A stretch of 35,292 nucleotides of DNA from Anaerolineales bacterium. Lineage in GTDB: Bacteria > Chloroflexota > Anaerolineae > Anaerolineales > RBG-16-64-43. The position numbers were made by a program, and so were the translations under genes. The notes beneath the pieces are model-generated. The model was given only the letters and a program-made list of their open reading frames with translations, made no database searches and was not told where the DNA came from. Each line of letters begins with the position of its first letter. The first letter of the stretch is position 1. Below are positions 6,380 to 13,881 of the stretch, piece after piece. The DNA is taken from contig JAFGKK010000122.1 in the NCBI GenBank assembly GCA_016928575.1, positions 1 to 35,292 on the forward strand, in the 5' to 3' direction.

Positions 6380-7177
6380 TTACAGTTTTATTGTATCCGC
6401 GGGAAGGGAGGGTGGAGCGGGGGCGGCGGCTTCGGCGTCCTCCGGAGCTTCCGATGCCCGCTTGCGCCTGCTCCAGATGAGATAGGCGGCCACCCCGCCG
6501 ATGATCAGCAGGAGAACCGTGCAGCAACCGCAGGTCAGAACGGCCGCCAGGACGATCCACAAGGTCGTATCGGATCCGCCGGCCGCGCTTTCCGCCTGGA
6601 ACTTGCGGGGCGTATCCGAATCCATCAGGTCCCATGTCAGCCGGTCCTCCTCCACGCGGGTGGCGTTGTTCTCTCCCACTTTTCCGGGCGCCTCGACGGT
6701 CCACTCGCAGGTGAAATCGGAGGGATCGGAGCTCGTGCATGGAAATCTACTCCAAGAGAGGTCGAGGAAAAACGTGTGGTTCTCGATCTCCAGCCGCCGG
6801 ACGGACAGGTTGCCGAAATCATCCTCCAGCATATCCACAAGATCCGGAAGGGTGTCGAACTCCTGCATGTTCGTACACCAGATTTCCTCGCCGTGGTTTT
6901 CCTGGGTGAAGGTGAAATCGGGGTCTTCGATTTCGGCGAAGGTTTCCTCGCAGATGTCGTCCAAGGGAACTTTGCCGGCCTCTTTGATATCCTCAAGCAG
7001 CGCCTTGCCGTACTTGAAGATGTAGTGGAACTCGGCCGTACCATCCGCGTTCACGACGGTCAGGAATTGCATAATGATCCGGGCATTGGGATCCGGACGC
7101 GGAGCCGGCGGGGAGCCGAAGGCGGATAGCAGCAACCCCGCTAATCCGAGTCCGAGGACCGCTCGCTTGTATCTCAT
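6380..7177 (-). CDS. LppM-like (DUF3153-type) membrane-anchored protein, paralogue 1
   Basis: This 265-aa protein has a signal peptide (about 1-22), an extracytoplasmic domain, one transmembrane helix near the C-terminus (about 206-235, starting TTLWIVLAAVLTCGCC) and a short basic then acidic cytoplasmic tail. The domain starts with a strand rich in VVNADGTAEFHY and ends with PGKVGENN...LTWDL. This is the pattern I associate with the LppM/DUF3153 family, and the assignment is by recollection. It is a tandem paralogue of the gene at 7256-8014, 78 bp upstream, and both have a Cys cluster inside the membrane helix (CGCC here). Two extra cysteines (FPC, FTC) are absent from the paralogue. It is followed by a strong terminator. 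Cellular role unknown. Confidence 0.65.
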   Translation of the reverse strand: MRYKRAVLGLGLAGLLLSAFGSPPAPRPDPNARIIMQFLTVVNADGTAEFHYIFKYGKALLEDIKEAGKVPLDDICEETFAEIEDPDFTFTQENHGEEIWCTNMQEFDTLPDLVDMLEDDFGNLSVRRLEIENHTFFLDLSWSRFPCTSSDPSDFTCEWTVEAPGKVGENNATRVEEDRLTWDLMDSDTPRKFQAESAAGGSDTTLWIVLAAVLTCGCCTVLLLIIGGVAAYLIWSRRKRASEAPEDAEAAAPAPPSLPADTIKL

Positions 7178-7255
7178 AAATCCTCCCTTGGGATAGAGGT
7201 GTGCATACGGAAAAGGAATTCCGGATTCCGGCGGCGCCGGGCGGGAAGAACAAGC

Positions 7256-8014
7256 TCACGCCTCCGGGGCGGATGATTTTTTCCGCCGCAGGAAGAAGAA
7301 TGCCGCGACGCCGATGACGATCAGCACCAGGCAGCAGCAGCCCGTCAGGCCGAGCCCGCCGAGGATCATCAGGGTCGGGTCCGATCCGAGCAATCCGCCC
7401 CCGCCGATTTTGACCTCGGCGGTGATGTTGTCGGATTTGGAAAGCTTCAACAGATTCCACCGCAAGGTGTTCCCGCTTGTAGAATCGGCGTTGGTTTCCA
7501 CGACTTCCCCGGGCACCTTCAGGACCCAGAACGCCGACACCTCGAACGGCAGATCCACGTCGTCTCCGGAGACGAACTCATCGCCGCTGACACCCGGATC
7601 CAGGTCGTAATACAACACCCCGCCCTCGATCTCCAGACGGTCGAATTCCGCGTCGCCGAAATTGGATTCGACCACGTCCTCCAACTCTCCCAGGTCCTCG
7701 AATTCGGTCTTGGCCGTGCATTCGAGCCCGCTTTCCATGTCCCGTTGGCCAGACTCCCAATCGTCGTAACCGGATTCAAAAAAGCTTTCGCACATCTCCT
7801 CCGGGTCATATTCGCCGTATAACTTGACCGTGTCGATGAATTCCTTCGAAAGGGTCAGCTGGTATTCCATGGTCCCTGATCCATCGGCGGTGATGTCCGT
7901 GATAAGTTCCAACTTCATCGACGGTTCTGCCATGGCCGGGAGCGGGGGCGCGGCAAAGGCGCAAAGCAGGAACGACAGCGCCGCAAGCAGGGGGAACGGA
8001 AGATGTTTTTTCAT
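7256..8014 (-). CDS. LppM-like (DUF3153-type) membrane-anchored protein, paralogue 2
   Basis: This 252-aa protein has a signal peptide (Lys2-Lys3, hydrophobic 7-21, AMA cleavage near 29), an acidic extracytoplasmic domain and a C-terminal transmembrane helix (about 213-240, with GCCC) ending RRKKSSAPEA. The domain opens MKLELITDITADGSGTMEY and closes VPGEVVETNADSTSGNTLRW, the LppM-like signature. The middle is unusually rich in Asp and Glu. Together with the next gene (6380-7177) it forms a two-gene unit that ends at the 6333-6365 terminator. AAGAGGAG lies before the ATG at 8014. Known LppM relatives are envelope proteins, but nothing here fixes a partner or ligand. Confidence 0.65.
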   Translation of the reverse strand: MKKHLPFPLLAALSFLLCAFAAPPLPAMAEPSMKLELITDITADGSGTMEYQLTLSKEFIDTVKLYGEYDPEEMCESFFESGYDDWESGQRDMESGLECTAKTEFEDLGELEDVVESNFGDAEFDRLEIEGGVLYYDLDPGVSGDEFVSGDDVDLPFEVSAFWVLKVPGEVVETNADSTSGNTLRWNLLKLSKSDNITAEVKIGGGGLLGSDPTLMILGGLGLTGCCCLVLIVIGVAAFFFLRRKKSSAPEA

Positions 8015-8294
8015 GGACGACTCCTCTTGGCCTAGCGAATGCCCTCCGGGCTGGAGGGGGGATGATCCCGCCTTCAGAGGAAGCGCGGCGCCCGGCCGCG
8101 AGACTCCTCCCTGAAGATGATGCTTTCCTATTACTGATTACTGACTTTGCAATAGTCCGTTCAATGCGTTTCTGCGAGGCGGATGGTCCTACCGCCCTGT
8201 ATGCCAAACCACCCTGGGATGATTGGGCAGGCGGAGATTTGAAGTATACCGGAATTGCCGGATTCGGGCACGAGCAAACCGTTCGGCGGAGAGG
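8015..8294. other. Intergenic region between the kinase gene and the LppM-like pair
   Basis: About 280 bp separate the kinase stop from the LppM-like pair on the same strand. It includes a less GC-rich patch near 8120-8160 with repeated ATTACTGA, a possible promoter area for the pair, but no convincing hexamers. No terminator hairpin with a T-run is seen after the kinase gene. Confidence 0.4.
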
Positions 8295-10382
8295 TTATGC
8301 GGATGATCCGCCGGCCGGCTGCCAGGCCGGATACAGATCGTCCGCCGGATCGTCGGTCAGGCGGGTTTCCCCGCTGCCGGAGATCATGATCCGGTAGATG
8401 TCGCCTTTTCCGTTGCGCCTGGACGTGAACGCGATCCATCCCCCGTCGGGAGACCAGTCCGGATCGGAATTCCATCGGCGGTCGGTGAGCGGTTCCGTGC
8501 ACGGCATGCGTTTGGTCAGGTCGGTCACCCCGATGCAGATATCGCTCCCCCCGTCGTTGTGACGGCGGGTGTAGGCCACGTACTCGCCGCTCGGGGAAAC
8601 GGCCGGCTCGCCTTCCCAATAATCGCCGGCCGTCACCGTGACGATTACCGGCATTCTGGTCGGGTCGAGCGTGTTCCAGCGGTAGACCCGCCGCCATCCG
8701 GTGATGTTGACCGTGAAATACAGCAGCATGCCGTCCGGTGACCAGGCGGGATCCCATTCTTCCGGCTGGTGGAACTCCGCGGTGTCGTGCTTGGCGCTGA
8801 CGTTGATCGCGCCGGCGCCGTCGGCCGCCATCCAATAGATCTGTTCGTATCCGTTGCGTTTGGAGACGAAGGCGATCCGGTCGCCGTTGGGCGACGGCGC
8901 GGGATACAGGTCGTTTAACTCGTAATCGGTCAGGTTTTGCGGCTCGGATCCGTCGGCGTTTATCCTGAAGATGTCCGTCGTGCCGCCGGGCACTTTGGCT
9001 TCGTAATAAAGGTATTTTCCGTCTGGCGACCAGGCCAGGCGGCCCTTGTCGACGGGGTCGCTGGTCACCTGCGCGATCTCCCCGGTCGCCAGGTTGTAGG
9101 TGAAGATCTGGTAGGTCCCGCCGGCCCGGTTGCTGACGAAGGCGAGCAGGCGGCTACCGCCGACCGGTGTGGGCTCGGGGGTCGGGGTACGGGTGACCGT
9201 CGGCGAAGGCGCAAGGCTGGGAGTGGGGGTGGCGGTATCTTCAAACGGGAGGACGACCGCCTGCGTCGAGCCGGACTCCAGGGATACCGCAACCGCCGTC
9301 CGGCGGACTGCCGGGGTGCTGGGAGATTTTGAGGCGGGGGGCCAGCCGCCGCTCAACGCGTATCCGCCCACGGCCAGGCCCGTTGCCGCCAGGCACAGAA
9401 TCGCGCCGATCCCGGCCCACAGGACCGCCGGAGGCTTACGGCCTTGCGCGGGCGTTTCTTCCGGGGAAGGGCCTGCGGGGGGCGATTTCTCCTTGGTGGT
9501 TTTTTCCGGTGTGCGGCGGATGACCGTCAACGCCTCCCTCGAGGCCGATTTGGTCATATCCTGGGGAAGAATGGAAAGCTCGGTGTCCCCCGAAAGCGCC
9601 TCGAAGAAATTCTTCACCGAAAGGAAGCGCTCCGAAGGGCTGAGCGACATCGCCTTCCAAATCGAAGCGTCGACCGCCGGGCTGATTTTCGGATTCCACT
9701 CGCGGATCGGCTTGAGTTCGGTCTGTTCCAGCGCCCGCTCCAGGCTGTCGGGCGGGATGTGGCCGGTGAGCAGGTTGTAGAGCGTGGCCGCCAGCGAGTA
9801 TTGGTCCGAACGCGAATCGGTCGGGCTGCTGCCGTACTGTTCGGGAGGGGCGAACCCCGGGGTGAGGCTGCGCGCGCCGGTGGTGGTTGCGCCGCCGACT
9901 TCCGTCGCCTTGGCGATCCCGAAATCCACCAGCACCGGCTTGCCGTCGGGCATGATCTTGATGTTGGCCGGCTTGATGTCGCGGTGGGTGACAGGCGGGT
10001 GCTGGGTGTGGAGGTAGGTCAGCGCGTCGCAGATCTCGCGGCACCAGCCGACCACCTGGGATTCGCTTACGGCGCCCTGCCGTTCGAGGATCGTTTTCAG
10101 GTCATCCCCGGGGATGTAATCCATGATCAGGTATTGCAGGTCGCCTTCGATAAAGTGGTCGGTGACGCGGGGCAGGTTGGGGTGCCGCAGCGAAGCCAAC
10201 AGCACCGCTTCGCGCTTGAACTGCTTAACCGCCTGCGGCAGGGGATTCAGGTTCTCTTTGATCGCGACGGTGGTCTGGAGGGCTGAATCCTCACCGCGGT
10301 AGACGGCGCCCATTCCGCCCTTGCCGATGATGCCGGTGATGCGGTACCGGTTGCGGAGAAGATCGCCCGGATTGAGGCTCAT
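8295..10382 (-). CDS. Membrane Ser/Thr protein kinase with extracytoplasmic TolB-like beta-propeller
   Basis: This 695-aa protein starts with a Hanks-type kinase domain (about 10-265): glycine loop IGKGGMGAVYRG (19-30), catalytic Lys42 in VAIK, HRDIKPAN with Asp135, and metal-binding DFG at 153-155. A linker and one transmembrane helix (about 318-342) follow. Next is a Thr/Pro-rich stretch, then a C-terminal set of PD40/TolB-type repeats marked by recurrent WSPDG or SPNGD and FVSKRNG-like blades. The topology implies a cytoplasmic kinase with an outside propeller, presumably a sensor. Start 10382 is chosen because it overlaps the stop of the NifU-like gene (ATGA) and gives the usual kinase N-terminus. 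The frame is open further upstream but inside that gene. Confidence 0.9.
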   Translation of the reverse strand: MSLNPGDLLRNRYRITGIIGKGGMGAVYRGEDSALQTTVAIKENLNPLPQAVKQFKREAVLLASLRHPNLPRVTDHFIEGDLQYLIMDYIPGDDLKTILERQGAVSESQVVGWCREICDALTYLHTQHPPVTHRDIKPANIKIMPDGKPVLVDFGIAKATEVGGATTTGARSLTPGFAPPEQYGSSPTDSRSDQYSLAATLYNLLTGHIPPDSLERALEQTELKPIREWNPKISPAVDASIWKAMSLSPSERFLSVKNFFEALSGDTELSILPQDMTKSASREALTVIRRTPEKTTKEKSPPAGPSPEETPAQGRKPPAVLWAGIGAILCLAATGLAVGGYALSGGWPPASKSPSTPAVRRTAVAVSLESGSTQAVVLPFEDTATPTPSLAPSPTVTRTPTPEPTPVGGSRLLAFVSNRAGGTYQIFTYNLATGEIAQVTSDPVDKGRLAWSPDGKYLYYEAKVPGGTTDIFRINADGSEPQNLTDYELNDLYPAPSPNGDRIAFVSKRNGYEQIYWMAADGAGAINVSAKHDTAEFHQPEEWDPAWSPDGMLLYFTVNITGWRRVYRWNTLDPTRMPVIVTVTAGDYWEGEPAVSPSGEYVAYTRRHNDGGSDICIGVTDLTKRMPCTEPLTDRRWNSDPDWSPDGGWIAFTSRRNGKGDIYRIMISGSGETRLTDDPADDLYPAWQPAGGSSA

Positions 10383-10648
10383 GCCGTCCGCTCTTCCATC
10401 GCCTCGACGCGTTCGATTTCCGGGAAGAATTGCTTGACCGTGCCCTCCACCCAGCCGTGCAGGGTGCTGGGCGAAAGCGGGCATCCGCTGCATGCCCCTT
10501 CCAGCTTCACCTTGAGGATTTTCCCTTCCACGCCGAGGTAGCGGACCGCGCCCCCGTGATACTGCTCGATGTAGGCGCTGAGGGATTCGATCAGCCCTTG
10601 GAGGGAATCGTGCGGCAGGGATTCGCCCAGAATGGAATCGGCGTTCAT
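10379..10648 (-). CDS. NifU-like C-terminal domain protein (Fe-S cluster scaffold/carrier)
   Basis: This 89-aa protein is a stand-alone NifU C-terminal domain. It has helix LQGLIESLSAYIEQYHGGAV, strands around VEGKILKVKLEGACSGCP, and the cluster-binding CSGC (Cys53, Cys56) followed by LSPSTL. Such proteins carry or assemble [4Fe-4S] clusters. Its stop codon overlaps the start of the kinase/propeller gene by 4 nt, so the two are cotranscribed and probably translationally coupled, an odd pairing. GGAG at 10656-10659 precedes the ATG, and a TACAAT hexamer (10666-10671, minus strand) is a candidate -10. Confidence 0.88.
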   Translation of the reverse strand: MNADSILGESLPHDSLQGLIESLSAYIEQYHGGAVRYLGVEGKILKVKLEGACSGCPLSPSTLHGWVEGTVKQFFPEIERVEAMEERTA

Positions 10649-10750
10649 CGATTGCTCCGGATTAAATTGTACCCCAAGTCCGTTTCCGGCTCGGTCCGCG
10701 CCGGACGGGAGAAGATTGACAAGCGCATGGAAGGGGGTAAAGTTCCGGCG

Positions 10751-11965
10751 ATGGATTCTCTTCTGCTGCGCCGGTTGACCGAAGCCGAAGGCCGGGAGGC
10801 GCTGTGCCTGGCGCGGGGCCTAAACCCGCGGGAGGAGGGCTTTCTCGCGGATTGGGCGGCCCTGCAGCGGGAAGGGGTGGAGCGCGAGTTGGCGCGGGCC
10901 GCGCTGGAAACGGCGATCCTCCGCCGGCGGGCGGAGAAAAAATTCTCCCGCGCGGGGGAGATGTTCTTCACCCGTGAAGCGCTGGAACAGGCCTCGGCCG
11001 AGGGGATCGCGCGCCACCGCGCCCTGCGCTTCCGCGGCCTGGCGGGGATCGCGGACTTGGGGTGCGGGGTCGGCGGGGATACGATCGCGCTCGCGGCATG
11101 CGCGCCGACCTGGGCGGCGGACCGGGACGCGCTGCGCCTGCGGATGGCGGCGGAAAACGTCCGGGCCTACGCTCCCGCCCATCCGGTGCGCTGGCTGCTC
11201 ACCGACCTTCTCCGTCCGGGGGCGTTCTTCGCCGGGAAGGGCGCGGCCGCCGCGCCGCGCGATCGGTTCGGCATCTTCTGCGACCCTTCACGGCGGGAGG
11301 ATCAGCGGCGGATCCACTCGGTGCGGCGCTACTCGCCGCCGCTGGAGGGGATTGTCCGCTGGCGGGACGCCCTCGGCTCCCAAGCGCTGGGCGTAAAGAT
11401 TTCGCCCGGCGTGCGCTGGGAAGAGATCGAACGGGAGCCGTGCGAGGTGGAGTTCCTATCGTGGAACGGCGAACTGCGCGAGGCGGTGCTTTGGTACGGC
11501 GCGCTGCAAAGCGCCGCGCGGCGCGCGACGCTGCTTCCCGCGGGCGAAACGATGACCGACGGCGAGCCGTCCGACGACGCGCTTTCCCGGGTGCGGGAAT
11601 TCCTGTATGAACCGGATCCTTCCATTCTGCGGGCGGGCTTGGTGCGGCAGTTAGCGGCCCGTCTGGGCGCGGCGCGCATCGATCCGTCCCTGGCGTACCT
11701 GACGGCGGATGTGTGCGCGCCCACCTGCTGGGCGCAGGCCTACCGGGTCGAGGAGGTCATCCCCTTCGGATTGAAGCGTTTGCGGGAGTGGCTGCGGGCG
11801 CGGTCGGTCGGCCGGGTGGTGATTAAGAAGCGCGGTTCGCCGCTTGAGCCCGAAGGCCTGGAAAAGCAATTGCGGCTTAAGGGGGAGAACAGCCGGATTC
11901 TTTTTTTAACCAGGGTGGCCGGCAGGCACAGCGTGATCGTCGCGGCCATGCCGACTCGGGCTTAA
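10751..11965 (+). CDS. Class I SAM-dependent methyltransferase with THUMP-like C-terminal domain
   Basis: This roughly 404-aa protein has an N-terminal helical region, a Rossmann methyltransferase core with motif I IADLGCGVGGDTIALA (about 100-115), and IFCDPSRRE (about 176-184) at the motif IV position. The C-terminal part (from about 330) has RVEEVIPFGLKRLREWLR and VGRVVIKKRGSP, as in the THUMP-like domain of PG1098-type proteins. An RNA substrate is likely but unproven. The start is uncertain: an in-frame ATG at 10727 would add eight residues, and the ATG at 10751 is used here. It is divergent from the NifU-like gene. Its stop codon lies inside the loop of a perfect hairpin (11951-11976). 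Confidence 0.8.
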   Translation: MDSLLLRRLTEAEGREALCLARGLNPREEGFLADWAALQREGVERELARAALETAILRRRAEKKFSRAGEMFFTREALEQASAEGIARHRALRFRGLAGIADLGCGVGGDTIALAACAPTWAADRDALRLRMAAENVRAYAPAHPVRWLLTDLLRPGAFFAGKGAAAAPRDRFGIFCDPSRREDQRRIHSVRRYSPPLEGIVRWRDALGSQALGVKISPGVRWEEIEREPCEVEFLSWNGELREAVLWYGALQSAARRATLLPAGETMTDGEPSDDALSRVREFLYEPDPSILRAGLVRQLAARLGAARIDPSLAYLTADVCAPTCWAQAYRVEEVIPFGLKRLREWLRARSVGRVVIKKRGSPLEPEGLEKQLRLKGENSRILFLTRVAGRHSVIVAAMPTRA

Positions 11966-11976
11966 GGCCGAGTCGG
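11951..11976. repeat. Hairpin at the left edge of the RAYT unit
   Basis: CCGACTCGG (11951-11959) pairs perfectly with CCGAGTCGG (11968-11976) around GCTTAAGG. Bases 11964-11980 (AAGGCCGAGTCGGTCTA) recur with one change at 12587-12603 on the other side of the RAYT gene. It also overlaps the stop codon of the preceding methyltransferase gene. Confidence 0.8.
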
Positions 11977-11991
11977 TCTAAGCGCCTGCGC

Positions 11992-12573
11992 CTAATCCAT
12001 ATCGTTGCCGATAAAATCCGATAATCCTTCACAAGGTCGAGGTCTTCGATGGTATTCAAGAAATCCGGTTCTTCCCCCGAAACGGGAGAGGGTGGACGCC
12101 CGCTGAATCCGGGTCGGCTTTTGGGATAGGAGGATGTGATAGGACGAATACGGCCAGTCCCTGAAATCAGGTACCAACCCGTGAGTTTGCGGATTTCTGT
12201 GGATATAGTGGACCAAGGCGGCGAAATACCGGCTGGATCCGACGGGAATGCGGTGAAAATGGTGCTGGAATAGCGATCCCGTGCGGGAGTAGGCCTTGTT
12301 GATCGCCAGGGCGTAGGATGCAAACAGCCTATTGAATGCTTTCGAGATCAGCGCCGAAACCGGCTCCTCGCCGGGTTTGACCTTGATCAGGAAATGGAAA
12401 TGGTTGGGCAGCAGACAAAAGGCGTAGGTATCCGACAGCGGCGGTAAAAACCGCTCATGCAACGCGAGGAAATAGGCGTAGTTCCTTTCCTCAAAGAAGA
12501 TGCGGCTCCGGTTAATTCCCCGGTTAAAAATATGGAAGAAGACGCCTGGTTTGAGTGGAATCATCGTTTGCAT
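11992..12573 (-). CDS. REP-associated tyrosine transposase (RAYT, Y1/HUH family)
   Basis: This 193-aa single-strand DNA transposase is related to IS200/IS605 TnpA. The HUH motif is in LLPNHFHFLIKV (His58 and His60). The catalytic tyrosine is most likely Tyr123 in ALVHYIHRNP. The N-terminal FHIFNRGINR and the later FRDWPYSSYHI are typical of the group. Length and motifs suggest an intact gene. It is bounded by a 17-bp direct repeat (11964-11980 and 12587-12603, one mismatch), each copy containing or forming a palindrome. In other bacteria such proteins mobilise or maintain REP palindromes. No passenger gene is present. Confidence 0.9.
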   Translation of the reverse strand: MQTMIPLKPGVFFHIFNRGINRSRIFFEERNYAYFLALHERFLPPLSDTYAFCLLPNHFHFLIKVKPGEEPVSALISKAFNRLFASYALAINKAYSRTGSLFQHHFHRIPVGSSRYFAALVHYIHRNPQTHGLVPDFRDWPYSSYHILLSQKPTRIQRASTLSRFGGRTGFLEYHRRPRPCEGLSDFIGNDMD

Positions 12574-12586
12574 GGTATCCCCCTGG

Positions 12587-12603
12587 AAGGCCGAGTCGGC
12601 CTA
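12587..12603. repeat. Palindrome at the right edge of the RAYT unit
   Basis: AAGGCCGAGTCGGCCTA contains the near-perfect palindrome AGGCCGA-G-TCGGCCT (12588-12602). It repeats the left-edge sequence 11964-11980 in the same orientation with a single substitution, which here improves the palindrome. It lies 14 bp upstream of the RAYT start codon. Confidence 0.8.
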
Positions 12604-12713
12604 TAGTATACCCCCGCTTGCATTACGGGCGCCGTGACATTATCATCGGAGTGAATGCTCCGGCGCGGAAGGCGGCGGAAGATCCCTCCGATCCGCGGCG
12701 GCGCATAAGACTC

Positions 12714-13223
12714 ATGGCGGAACGACACGAACTACTCACCTGGAACGACGTGGATACGCTGATCGATGTGCTGGTTCCGCAGTTCCGCGGCCGATTCGAC
12801 GCGATGGTGATCATCACCCGCGGCGGGATCGTCCCCGGCGGACTGCTCAGCGAAGTCCTCGACATCAAAACCTTGTTCACCGCGTCGGTGGATTTTCCCG
12901 ACCAGGCCGCCAAAGCCGCGCTCCTCGCCTGGCCCAATTTCCTCCAATTCCCCGATGACGGCTTGCTGAAAAACAAACGCATCTTGGTCGTCGACGACGT
13001 GTGGGGGTCTGGACGGACCATCACCGCCGTGAAGAACCGCATCCTCGGCGCCGGGGGCTTCCCGGAATTGTGCGTCCTGCACTACAATCCGCACCGCAGC
13101 CTGTTCGGGACGGCCAAGCCGGAATATTACGGCGCGGTCACCGACGCCCGCATCATCTACCCTTGGGAGGGCGGACGCGGCCTGGACCATATTCTGGTCG
13201 AACCGAGGGAGCCTGAGCCATAG
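12714..13223 (+). CDS. Purine-type phosphoribosyltransferase
   Basis: This 169-aa protein has a type I phosphoribosyltransferase fold. The PRPP-binding loop is ILVVDDVWGSGRTITAV (about 90-106), preceded by VIITRGGIVPGGLLSE (about 32-47). Members move a phosphoribosyl group from PRPP to a purine base, and the sequence is closest in style to the Gpt/COG2236 group of small xanthine/hypoxanthine enzymes. The base is not determined by what I can see. The ATG at 12714 is used. An in-frame GTG at 12651 would add 21 residues without family similarity. No close partner gene: a RAYT lies upstream and a lipoprotein gene starts 32 bp downstream. Confidence 0.85.
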   Translation: MAERHELLTWNDVDTLIDVLVPQFRGRFDAMVIITRGGIVPGGLLSEVLDIKTLFTASVDFPDQAAKAALLAWPNFLQFPDDGLLKNKRILVVDDVWGSGRTITAVKNRILGAGGFPELCVLHYNPHRSLFGTAKPEYYGAVTDARIIYPWEGGRGLDHILVEPREPEP

Positions 13224-13255
13224 CCGGGGGAGGGACATCCGCACTGGAGGTTGGC

Positions 13256-13762
13256 ATGCGCACATCCATCCGTTCCACAGCCATCATTTCGATTCTCATC
13301 GCCGCGGCGCTTTCGGGATGTGGAGTGATCGGCGGAGCCTTCACCCTGCCGGAGGATGAGACGGCCACCGCAGCCGCCCTTCCGGCGGGCCTCGGCGGGA
13401 GCGGAGCCGCCCCCGCCGGCACGGTTGCCACGCCGTTGCCCCTGCAAACCGTCACCCTGCTGCCGACGGGCGTTCCCTATCTGCCGGAAGGCTGTCTGGA
13501 CGCCCTTTCGGTCACCCTGGACGACTACGGAAAACGGCTATGCGTCGGCGGAATCGTTACGCGAGTCACATTGGAGGGGGGGACATACCGGGTTTTCTTC
13601 GGCCCGCGCGGCACACTGTATATGCTCGGGTACGATTGGGAGGACCGGATCGGCCTGCGGACGGGCGAATGCGCCTACGCTGAGGGCAAGCTGTCGCGGG
13701 ACGGGGTCGCGCCGGTGATGCCGATCACGCCCTACAGCCTGAAGCGTTGTCCCGCCGCCTGA
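13256..13762 (+). CDS. Hypothetical lipoprotein with one Cys-rich OB-like repeat domain
   Basis: This 168-aa protein has a lipoprotein signal (basic N-terminus, hydrophobic core, ALSGC with Cys22). After a low-complexity linker it has one ~90-residue domain running from LPEGCLDALSVTLDDYG to PYSLKRCPAA, with cysteines at both ends and conserved CVGG, YRVFFGPRG, YMLGYDW and GECAYAEG blocks. The next gene carries the same domain twice. I do not recognise a named family. The strand pattern (entry Cys, V-G-G-x-V, G-E-C, P-V-M-P-I-T) recalls secreted OB-folds, but that is inference. GGAGG lies before the ATG at 13256. Expected location is the outer face of the cytoplasmic membrane. Confidence 0.7.
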   Translation: MRTSIRSTAIISILIAAALSGCGVIGGAFTLPEDETATAAALPAGLGGSGAAPAGTVATPLPLQTVTLLPTGVPYLPEGCLDALSVTLDDYGKRLCVGGIVTRVTLEGGTYRVFFGPRGTLYMLGYDWEDRIGLRTGECAYAEGKLSRDGVAPVMPITPYSLKRCPAA

Positions 13763-13881
13763 TGGCCTTGCGCTTCGCCCGTCGATCTGTTTCCCGTCGC
13801 GGCATTGCGCCGCAAGCGCCCGCCGGCGGCATCGCGGTTTCGCCGGGCGCCGGGATGGGATCCGGCGCGGGAACGACGGAA

